Assembly: GCA_022842725.1 (NCBI GenBank)
Contig: JALHOZ010000008.1
Location: 95,362 to 159,361 of the forward strand
DNA length: 64,000 nucleotides
Direction of reading: 5' to 3'
From: Saprospiraceae bacterium
GTDB taxonomy: Bacteria > Bacteroidota > Bacteroidia > Chitinophagales > Saprospiraceae
Shown: piece after piece, positions 1 through 9,400 of the stretch
Layout of the letters: each line of letters begins with the position of its first letter
Position numbering within the stretch: position 1 is the first letter of the stretch
The notes under the pieces: model-generated
The model's database searches: none
What the model saw: the letters and a program-made list of their open reading frames with translations, nothing else
What the model was told of the DNA's origin: nothing
Position numbers and translations under genes: made by a program

Positions 1-666
1 TGCAAAACTATGGGAAGGAGGACCCCCTACAAAAACGGAAACTTTGAAGGGTTCGTCACTTTGATTGTAAGCCTGATGATGAACCCCGATGCCTCGGTGT
101 AGTTGGTAATGCATACCAATTTCTTTGTTGAGCACATATTGATTGCCGGACAGTTGTACACGATACATTCCGATATTGGACAACATCATGTTTTTCGAAC
201 CCGGAGGAAGGGTCAAAACCTGAGGAAGGGTAATAAAAGCACCTCCGTCCATGGGCCAGGATTTGATCATCGGAAGTTGGTCGATGGTTGTTTCTCCGTA
301 CATGGAAGGCGGTTTGAACCATGTTTTTCGGGGTAAAGCTTCGAGGGCAGTAAACGGAGCGCCCAGATATCGCAATGGATTTTTGAGTAATCGTGACGGA
401 TCTGCTTTTAATTCGATTACTTTTTTGATTTTGGGAAAAGTTTTTCGGAATAAAAAATCTGTCCTTTCGTAGGTGCCAAACAAGTTGGATGCTGCCCGGA
501 AAGGACTTCCTTTGACTTTTTCGAATAAGATAGCGGGGCCCTTTTTATCAAAAATCTGACGGTGAATTTCTGCCATTTCAAGGTTGGGGTCAACTTCTTC
601 ACGGATGCGGATGAGTGCACCGTTTTTTTCCAGATCATTCAGTGCGTCTTCAAGACTGCTGTACAT
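1..666 (-). CDS. ubiD: UbiD-family decarboxylase (5' part, runs off the window)
   Basis: UbiD enzymes are prenylated-FMN-dependent decarboxylases, acting for example on 4-hydroxybenzoate-type precursors in quinone synthesis. The frame stays open from ATG at 666 to base 1, giving 222 residues, so the 3' half is missing. Recognisable stretches are MYSSLEDALNDLEKNGALIR at the N-terminus, KGPAILFEKVKG, ASNLFGTYERT, then IGMHYQLHRGIGVHHQAY and VFVGGPPSH, which match the N-terminal and cofactor-side segments of UbiD. The UbiX flavin prenyltransferase that makes the cofactor is encoded at 50747-51307, so both halves of the system are in this window but not adjacent. The exact substrate cannot be read from the sequence; in Bacteroidota a menaquinone role is possible, which is inference. 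Confidence 0.88.
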   Translation of the reverse strand, partial: MYSSLEDALNDLEKNGALIRIREEVDPNLEMAEIHRQIFDKKGPAILFEKVKGSPFRAASNLFGTYERTDFLFRKTFPKIKKVIELKADPSRLLKNPLRYLGAPFTALEALPRKTWFKPPSMYGETTIDQLPMIKSWPMDGGAFITLPQVLTLPPGSKNMMLSNIGMYRVQLSGNQYVLNKEIGMHYQLHRGIGVHHQAYNQSDEPFKVSVFVGGPPSHSFA

Positions 667-722
667 AGGTGGGTTTTAAGTGTATAATAAATATACTTCT
701 TAATTGTTTTTAAATGATTAGA

Positions 723-1787
723 TTATCTTTTTTGGAAATATTGATTTATCCTCAAAGCGACATTATCTCTAATGCTGAAGTAAAAAAAGTTGATGTCTGC
801 AGGATGATAATTTTTTGTTCTTAAAAATATGCTGCCCCTGAATTTTGGTTTGCTCACCCAAAGTATGGATTGGTGAATCTGTGCATCTACCAAATGAGGA
901 TGAATGGTGTTAATGTCCCGCAATAAACTGGGTTTGTTTTTTTCTTTATTCACATATTGTAAATCCAGTGACCAGGACACCGGATTGGTAACCAGAATAT
1001 TTTCTTTGTTTTTTTCCTTAAGTTCTGTGCCTTTTTTGAAGGTCCGCCACGAAGTAAAACAGCCCGTTTGTTCAGGGGTTGTGCAGGGTTTGATGAAGGT
1101 GAAAGTATCTTTTTGCACACCGATACCAACGAGATAAGCAGCGATCAGTTGATCCTGAAGTTTTTGTCCGTCGATCCATTTTTTAATCAGAGGTATGCAA
1201 TGTGTAGTGCCCTGGCTATGGGAAGCTATAATAAACGGACGACCTTGATTATAGTTTTGAAGATAGTACATAAATGCTGCCTCTACATCCTGATATGCGA
1301 TTTCAAAGGCTTGTTTTGCGGTAGTTTTGTCTTCGGTAAAATAATTATTAAAATGTGCCTGCCTGTAGCGGGGTGCAAAAACCCGTGTTCCGTTGTTGAA
1401 GGCACTGGCTTGAAAGAGGATGGCTGTACGGTCTGTTTTGAGATTCAGAGACTCATCCGACAGATCTGCATTGGTAGAATAAATCTTTTTTTGTTGTGTA
1501 AAGGTGGTGGGATGGATAAAAAATACATCGACGGGAGCCTCTGTATTCACTTGTATGGTTGTATCACCGGCTATTTTGTCAGAAGGATCCGTTTTGAAAG
1601 GGTGGGCCGCCCAAAATTGTAAATTGCTGTAGTCGGGTGCCTGTGAAAGGGTATTGGTTTCAAAAACCGGAATTTTCTGATATGTATTACATGAAAAAAA
1701 GTGTATGACACTTAAAAAAATGACCGCTTTCAGCGAAGACGGAAAACAAACAGGAAATGGAAGAGACAAAAATTCCGGTTGGCGCAT
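723..1787 (-). CDS. DUF3089 alpha/beta-hydrolase, probable lipoprotein
   Basis: A 354-residue protein of the DUF3089 alpha/beta-hydrolase family. The nucleophile elbow S-H-S-Q-G is seen with Ser191, preceded by a beta strand RPFIIA, and VFFIHPTT near residue 88 is the typical opening strand. The ORF extends upstream to 1910, but ATG at 1787 puts a hydrophobic stretch and a Cys (FFSC, Cys33) in signal-peptide position, so I prefer it; the lipobox is not classical. Function is unassigned beyond probable ester or lipid hydrolysis at the cell envelope. It lies 56 bp downstream of ubiD's start on the same strand, with a candidate small RNA 230 bp upstream that ends in its own terminator. Confidence 0.75.
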   Translation of the reverse strand: MRQPEFLSLPFPVCFPSSLKAVIFLSVIHFFSCNTYQKIPVFETNTLSQAPDYSNLQFWAAHPFKTDPSDKIAGDTTIQVNTEAPVDVFFIHPTTFTQQKKIYSTNADLSDESLNLKTDRTAILFQASAFNNGTRVFAPRYRQAHFNNYFTEDKTTAKQAFEIAYQDVEAAFMYYLQNYNQGRPFIIASHSQGTTHCIPLIKKWIDGQKLQDQLIAAYLVGIGVQKDTFTFIKPCTTPEQTGCFTSWRTFKKGTELKEKNKENILVTNPVSWSLDLQYVNKEKNKPSLLRDINTIHPHLVDAQIHQSILWVSKPKFRGSIFLRTKNYHPADINFFYFSIRDNVALRINQYFQKR

Positions 1788-2018
1788 AAATATGGTTTTA
1801 GTATAATAGTCTGTATCATCCGTTTGGCGGATTATCGAATCAGCAGACAAAGTTATAAAAAAAATGGAATTTTTTTTTAAATTGTTAACCTTATAATTGG
1901 AAACTATCAATAATCCTTACAAGCCGTTTGCTATAGAATTTTTAATAAATAAAATATTAAATTATATGTATGTATTTGAATTATAGTTTGTTAATAGGTT
2001 TTTTATTAAAGTGTGGGC

Positions 2019-2048
2019 AAAAAAAAATGGTGACCCCCCAGTCACCAT
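2019..2048 (-). terminator. Rho-independent terminator of small RNA A
   Basis: ATGGTGAC (2027-2034) pairs with GTCACCAT (2041-2048) around a six-base loop; on the minus strand the stem is followed by a run of nine U. Confidence 0.8.
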
Positions 2049-2275
2049 CTTTCTTAGAATTATTATCCCATGAACATATCCGAATCACAAGGTGTGCAGG
2101 ATCTCACTCTGAACACCGGTATATTATAACCAAAACTCAATTTCTTTTTTTTAAAAACAGTGAGTTGTCCAACATGTTTCGCGTTACGAACAACTCACTG
2201 TTTAATCCCATGAACATATTTGTTAAAATTTTTTTGACCGATTCTTTAATCCGTCATGTAAATGTTTCATTATTT
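2019..2275 (-). ncRNA. Candidate small RNA A (same family as 28015-28184)
   Basis: No gene is visible between 1788 and 2709. On the minus strand a near-consensus -7 box (CATCTTTG at 2282-2289) is followed by a strong hairpin with 13-bp arms (AACAGTGAGTTGT and its complement, 2157-2203), an A-rich linker, the string GAGTTTTGGTTATAAT (2123-2138), AGAGTGAGATCCT (2098-2110) and a GC stem with U tract (2019-2048). The same ordered pieces occur at 28.0-28.2 kb. The 5' end is uncertain. A 15-bp direct repeat (2065-2079 and 2205-2219) brackets the middle. No ORF explains the sequence, and I do not recognise a named RNA family. Confidence 0.5.
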
Positions 2276-2709
2276 ACAATGCAAAGATGCAGCAACATTC
2301 ATCCTTGGAAAAATACAAAAAAACGTACAAATCATATTATAAATATTCATATGTGAAATTAATATACTGTAATTAAATAATATATATATTAAATAAATAA
2401 ATAATAAGAAAGTTTCGTATCTGTTTTAGTGCTAAAAAAAAATATTTTTTTCCATGGATTTTTTTTTGAAAAAACAAGTCAACTTATGGTTTTTTCCGAT
2501 TTACCATATTTTATTTTGCCGGTTAGTTTAATGTTTTTGCATTTAGCAATAATATTTTGTAAATTATGTAATTAGTTGTCATATATTTTGAAATAATAAA
2601 GATGTGATACCGGCGGACAAAATATTTACATTTATTTTACAAATTTAACAAATTCGTAGTATTTTTACGCCACTTCGCAGTTTATTTGATTCTCAAAACA
2701 ACCATACAG

Positions 2710-3408
2710 ATGATTGAACAGTCAGCAACGTTCTTTTTTAAGTTCCTAAGACCAACAAAAATTTCAAAAACCAGCATTTTAAAAACCTTTTGGTTTATTT
2801 ACTTTTTCTTGTGGATTTATTTAGTGAATGCCCAACCGCCTGTACCTTGCACCACAGGAAATGAAAATACATGTAAATGTAATACTTCTCCAATCCTGTG
2901 CACTATTGAAGATTTAGATGGTTACTCTTACAGTATGACTCACTATCTTCATGGGACTGATGGTCCAAATGGGCAGGGAAGGATGTGTCCGCCCCCTGCT
3001 CCAAATAATACTACCTCGCACAACCCAACTTGGTTTCGTTTTCCTGCATGGTGCACAGATTTAGAATTGGAGGTTTGTTGGTCTAATTGTACTCGAAATA
3101 TGGGACCTCCTTTACAATGTAACACCTTAGGAATACAGTCAGCTGTATATTCAGAATGTTTTGGTTGTCCTGTTCCTGAGTGTTTTGGTCCTTCATGGTC
3201 TGCAAATAGTCAAAATCCTCCCCCATATTCTTATGCTGTAGGTTGTGATGTGGGACAATGTGGAAGTTTGAATGGTTGTGCAACATTTTCCATGACAGGT
3301 TTACAAATAGGAAAAATTTATTATTTCCTGGTAGATGGATGTTGTGGCGCAGCCTGTGATGTTGTAATTAATGTCATTGGTGATTGTGACTTTCCTGGAT
3401 TTGGATAA
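2710..3408 (+). CDS. N-terminal fragment of the giant T9SS surface protein (cut by in-frame TAA)
   Basis: Residues 1-232 from ATG 2710; a TTG at 2686 is in frame but ATG is preferred. There is a basic N-region, a hydrophobic stretch and a likely signal-peptidase site after VNA (about residue 41). The rest is a Cys-rich domain with a P-T-W-F-x-F-x-A-W-C motif and the strand G-K-I-Y-Y-F-L-V-D-G-C, the arrangement I associate with the N-terminal domain of large Saprospirales surface proteins. The frame ends in TAA at 3406-3408 right after DCDFPGFG. The same frame continues at once with FEDPIEGPENACVGETINF, a normal PKD/Ig-type domain start, and stays open to 13743. So this is almost certainly the 5' end of the next entry, truncated by a nonsense change or a sequencing error. 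Confidence 0.8.
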   Translation: MIEQSATFFFKFLRPTKISKTSILKTFWFIYFFLWIYLVNAQPPVPCTTGNENTCKCNTSPILCTIEDLDGYSYSMTHYLHGTDGPNGQGRMCPPPAPNNTTSHNPTWFRFPAWCTDLELEVCWSNCTRNMGPPLQCNTLGIQSAVYSECFGCPVPECFGPSWSANSQNPPPYSYAVGCDVGQCGSLNGCATFSMTGLQIGKIYYFLVDGCCGAACDVVINVIGDCDFPGFG

Positions 3409-3444
3409 TTTGAAGATCCGATTGAAGGGCCGGAAAATGCTTGT

Positions 3445-6400
3445 GTGGGAGAAACCATTAACTTTACATCAGGCACTGCTCTTGGTGCCAATACCTATGC
3501 GTGGTTTGTCGACGGCGTTTTAGTCGATCAGGACAGAGAACTGCCAATCGATTTTAATTATACTTTCACAACGGCAGGCACATATGAAATATGTGTTACT
3601 GCATGGCATTCACCTTGCCGTCCACTTGCAGAAAGTACCAGAACACAATGTTTTGAGATTACGATTGGCACCGCCGATGCCGGTACGCCGGTAGCGACAC
3701 CTACACCACTTTGCCCCGGAGGGACAGTAGATCTGTCGGTATCCGGCCACATCGATGATCCTTATTATAATCAATATTTGGTTGTGGTAAACTCTGCGGG
3801 TATCATCGTACAGGTAATTGATGGAACCAGCGGCACTTTTACGTTCCCCAACTGCGGAGAATTTACTTTATACAGTCTCAACGCTTCAGGGCAATATATG
3901 CCAACTCCTAATCCCATGGTAGGACAACCCTGGACTTCCGTAACCTGTACGGGAGATTGTTGTGATATAGCGTCTGTGCCTTTTGAATTTGCAGAACAAA
4001 GCTCTATCACCTTTGACAATCCGCCGGCAGACCTGACTGTCAATTGTATCGATGATGTACCTCCGATGATGAGTCTTCCGTGGACAAGTGTATGTGGAGG
4101 AAGTGGAACAGCAGGTGGGGTAGAAAATGCCGGCTCATATACACCTTGTGCCGGTGGTACCCGCACACGCACCTGGACAGTGCTGGATGGATGTGGTGAA
4201 AATTTTTCTTACGTACAAAACATCACCATCGATCCGATTCCTGTTGCTGAATTTATTAATCCGCCTGCTAATGACATGATTGATTGTTCTGAGTTGGCAG
4301 GTATCACTCACCCTTCAATTAATTATACCAATATGGCTTCCGGCGCATGTGGTATCAACGGGATTCGTCCTCCGGTCACTACAGGAACAGCCACTGTATG
4401 TCTCGGTGGTACACTAACGAATACATGGACTTTCACCGATCAATGTATGCGGACGATTGAACACGTTCAGACCATAACCGTAACACCTTCTGCTTTACCG
4501 ACCTTTGTCAATCCGCCTCCAAATATCACCATCAATTGTGATGCCCTGGCAACCTTTACCCCTACATCCCTTAGTGTAACCAATAATGATAATGGAGCTT
4601 GTTTAGTTTCCGGTACGAGTATTCCCACTCAGGTCAATAATGCGACTGTTTGTGGAGGTACCATTACAGTCAACTGGGCATACACGGATTTTTGTATGCG
4701 AACCATCAACCATTCACAAGTGGTGACGGTAGTTCCGGCAGCTGCCCCTGTTTTTATTAATCCTCCGAATAATACCACAATTAATTGTGAAGCTCTTGCT
4801 ACGTTAAATCCGACCAATCTTTCTTATTCAAATAATGGATTGGGAGCTTGTTTGTTCTCGGGAACGAGAGTTCCGACAGTCTCAAATCAGGCAACCGTTT
4901 GCGGAGGTACAGTTACCTATGTCTGGTCTCATACAGACCAATGCAACAACACCATAAACCACACCCAAATTATTACGGTCACACCTATATTGCCTCCGGC
5001 ATTTGTAAACCCACCGGCAAATGTGACCATAGCATGTCATGAATTGGCAACCTTGCCTCCGGCCCCGACATTAGCCTTTACCAACGGAGGAAGCGCAGCA
5101 TGCCTTACCTCAGGAAACGCTACACCTACAGAAAGTGGTGTGGCAACAGTATGCGGAGGTTCCAGAACATATCTCTGGACAGCTACCGACCAATGTAATA
5201 ATAGCATTTCTCACACACAAACGATAACTGTAACCCCGATAGCCCCTCCGGCTTTTGTGAATCCACCGACAAATACGACCATAGCTTGTCATGAGTTGGC
5301 TACATTGCCTCCGGCACCTACCTTGTCCTACACCAATGGAGGAACGGCTACTTGTCTTACCACGGGGAACGCCATACCGGCCGAAAGTGGTGTGGCAACC
5401 GTGTGCGGCGGAACGAGAACCTATACATGGAATCATACAGACCAATGTAATAATAGCATTTCTCATACACAAACGATAACTGTTACCCCGATAGCACCAC
5501 CGGCATTTGTGAATCCACCGACAAATACGACCATAGCTTGTCACGAATTGGCTACATTGCCACCTGCTCCTACCTTGTCTTACACCAACGGAGGAACCGC
5601 TACCTGTCTGACCACAGGAAACGCCACACCAACTGAAAGCGGAGTGGCTACAGTATGCGGTGGAACGAGAACGTATACCTGGAATCACACAGACCAATGT
5701 AATAATACGATAACCCATACACAAAATATCACGGTAACGCCTATTGCACCACCGGCCTTTGTGAATCCACCGACAAGTATTACGATAGCCTGTCATGAAT
5801 TGGCCACCTTGCCTGCGGCCCCTCCCTTATCTTACACCAATGGAGGAACTGGTACCTGCTTGACCACAGGAAATGCAACGCCGACAGAAAGCGGAGTAGC
5901 TACTGTATGTGGCGGAACAAGAACGTATACATGGAATCATACTGACCAATGTAATAATAGTATTACCCATACACAAAATATCACGGTAACGCCTATTGCA
6001 CCACCGGCCTTTGTGAATCCACCGACGAGTATTACGATAGCCTGTCATGAATTGGCCACCTTGCCTGCGGCCCCTCCCTTGTCTTACACCAACGGAGGAA
6101 CCGCTACCTGTCTGACCACAGGAAACGCCACACCAACTGAAAGCGGAGTGGCTACAGTATGCGGTGGAACGAGAACGTATACCTGGAATCACACAGACCA
6201 ATGTAATAATACGATAACCCATACACAAAATATCACGGTAACGCCTATTGCACCACCGGCCTTTGTGAATCCACCGACAAGTATTACGATAGCCTGTCAT
6301 GAATTGGCCACCTTGCCTGCGGCCCCTCCCTTATCTTACACCAATGGAGGAACTGGTACCTGCTTGACCACAGGAAATGCAACGCCGACAGAAAGCGGAG

Positions 6401-9400
6401 TAGCTACTGTATGTGGCGGAACAAGAACGTATACATGGAATCATACTGACCAATGTAATAATAGTATTACCCATACACAAAATATCACGGTAACGCCTAT
6501 TGCACCACCGGCCTTTGTCAATCCACCGGGAAATATGACCATCGCTTGTAATGAATTAGCAAATCTTCCTGTAGCACCTACCTTGTCTTATACAAACAAT
6601 GGCACGGCAACGTGCCTTACAAATGGTGATGTCCCCGCTACTATCAATAATACTGCAACGATTTGTGGAGGAAATGTCATATATACCTGGCAATTTACAG
6701 ATCAATGTAATAATGCTATAAATCATACACAAACCCTGACTGTCACTCCGGTTGCACCTCCTGCATTTATCAATCCACCCGGTAATCTTACCATTCCTTG
6801 CAGTGAGGCAACTTCATATAATCCGTTGACGTTATCCTACACAAATGGCGGTATGGATGCTTGTCTGACAACTGGTACCATATCCCCCACATTACAAGGA
6901 AATCCACCGAATATCTGCGGTAGTAATTCGACTTACACATGGACATTTACGGATCAATGTAACAATACAATAAACCATAACCAGGTCGTGACCGTTACAC
7001 CAATTGCGCCGCCTGTTTTCCAAAATCCACCGGCAAATATTACCGTTAATTGTGATCAGGTACCGACAGGGCCGGCAGATTTAGCTTATGCAAACGGGGA
7101 TGCCGGTTCTTGTAGTCTGAACGGAAGTGTTCCGGGTACCATATCGGGCACATCAAACGCTTGTGGAGGAAATATCCAGTACACCTGGAATTTTACTGAT
7201 CAATGTAATAATACCATTCAACACATTCAGACCATAACCGTTAACCCGGCACCGCTTCCGGTTTTTGTTAATCCACCGGCAAATATCACGGTATCCTGTA
7301 ATCAGATACCGACTGTAGCTCCCAATTTGGAATACAACAACAATGTACCCGGAGCGTGCTCTGTACAGGGTTTTGTACCAGGCGCCATCAGTGGTTCTGC
7401 TAATGAATGTGGCGGGGTATTAACCATAACCTGGACCTATACTGACCCTTGTAATAATACCATTTCACATGTTCAGACGGTTACAGTTACGCCGGCTTTA
7501 CCACCTGCATTTACCTCTCTTCCACCAAATGTGACGGTGACCTGCGCCAACGTTCCGGGGATACCACCCCCTTTGACCTATACAAATAACGATATTTGTC
7601 CTATTTCCGGAAGTGTTCCGGCTGTCCAATCCGGTTCGTTTAACGCTTGCGGAGGTGTCATACAATATACATGGCAGATCAATACATTATGTAATGTGCC
7701 TTTGAATCACGTACAAACCGTAACGGTACTTCCATCACAACCTCCGGCATGGATTGACCCTCCGGTCAATATTACGGTTTCCTGCGCAGATGCAAATCCA
7801 AATCCAACCCCGTTGTCTTATACGAATAATGAATTTGGACTATGTGCGGTGACGGGTTCAGTACAAAGCGTCGTCAACTCAAGTTATAATGCCTGTGGTG
7901 GTGTGATTAATAAAGTTTGGAATTTTACGGATATTTGCGGAAGAAATATTTCTCATTCACAAACCATTACGGTTCTTCCATCCGCTCCACCGGTATTTAC
8001 CAATTTACCTCAAAATATAACGGTATCTTGCGGTAGTATTCCAACGTCTATATTTTTGAATTACAGCAATAGTGCTTCAGGCGTTTGTTCTATTCAGGGA
8101 CAGGTATTGTCTACAGAATCAGGTAGTTATACTTCGTGTGGTGGTACGATGTTTAATAGTTGGACGTATACAGACCAATGTAACAGAACCATTTCTCATC
8201 AACGGCAAATCACCGTTTTACCGGCAGATGATCCGGAATTTTTAAACCCTCCTGCAGATATTACTTTGGGCTGTGATGATCCGGTACCGCCACCTTCTCC
8301 TATCAGTTTCAGTAACAACGGCTCAGGATTTTGTAATCTTTTTGGTGCAGTCACACCTGTGGTTACAGTGAATGGAAATGTCACCACATATACCTACACG
8401 TGGGTTCACCCTTGTACCGGTAATGTATTGGAACACATCCGCAATATCACTTCTCCGCCCGATCCGATTTTGGTTTTGGAACCGGATCTCGATGTAGCTT
8501 GTGAAGGGCAAGGATATACACTTTCGAATATTAATGCAGTTGATTTTAGTGGCGGCAACTCTACATTTACCTATTATTGGGATATGCCATTTGAACCGGG
8601 TAATGAAATTATTGATCCGGTGATATTCCTGACTCAGGCAACAGAAATATATGTAGTTGCTACCAATGAGTTTGGATGTACAGATTTTGGATTGTTTTTG
8701 ATAGAAATAGTTCCCGGACCTGAAGCAGGAACAGGATCTTCAGGTACCATATGTAGCGGAACAACAGTTAGTCTTTTTTCATATCTGACAGGTCCATATG
8801 ATGCAGGTCAATGGATCCGCCGTTCAGGACCAGTTGTAAGTATTTCCAATCCAAATAATGTAGTATTTAATACACCAGGTAATTATGTTTTTGATTACAG
8901 AGTTTTGGGGACTTCACCTTGTTTGGATGACTTTGCTACGGTTAATATCACAGTGGCCGACAGACCTGTAATCAATGTGTTACAAAAACCTTGTTCTGCC
9001 GATAAAACGACCTATGATGTTATCATATCAGCTCAGGACCTTACAGTAACGGCCAGTTTGGGAACGGTAGTAGTAAATACCGACATGACTGTGACTATTC
9101 AGAATATTCCGGCAGGAAGTAGTGTCACCATTTCCGTTACGAATGATATAACCGGTTGTACCAATACATTGTTGGTGAGTCCACCGAATTGTGATTGCCC
9201 GGTTGTTGCACCACCGACAAATCCTGTTAATCAATCCGTTTGTCTCGGACAACCGGTTCCGCCTTTAAGCGTGACGGTAGGTTCTGATCAGGGCGCAAAT
9301 TGGTATGATGTACCTTCAGGAGGAATTGCTTTGGCAAATAATACCACACAATTTACTTCTTCAAATACAGGAGTTGGGATTTATACATATTATGTTGAAA

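Noticed and set aside
1068..1622. Plus-strand 184-residue frame opposite the DUF3089 gene
   Set aside because: Shadow of the minus-strand hydrolase, whose motifs and length are convincing.
1970..2356. Plus-strand 128-residue frame
   Set aside because: Runs through the terminator and hairpins of the small-RNA candidate and has an unlikely composition.
5110..6300. Long minus-strand frames (228 and 157 residues) inside the repeat array
   Set aside because: They repeat with the 252-bp period and exist only because the coding repeats lack stops in that frame; low-complexity product with no start context.
5246..6757. Regular repeats that could suggest a CRISPR array
   Set aside because: The period is 252 bp, in frame and translated; there are no short direct repeats with unique spacers.
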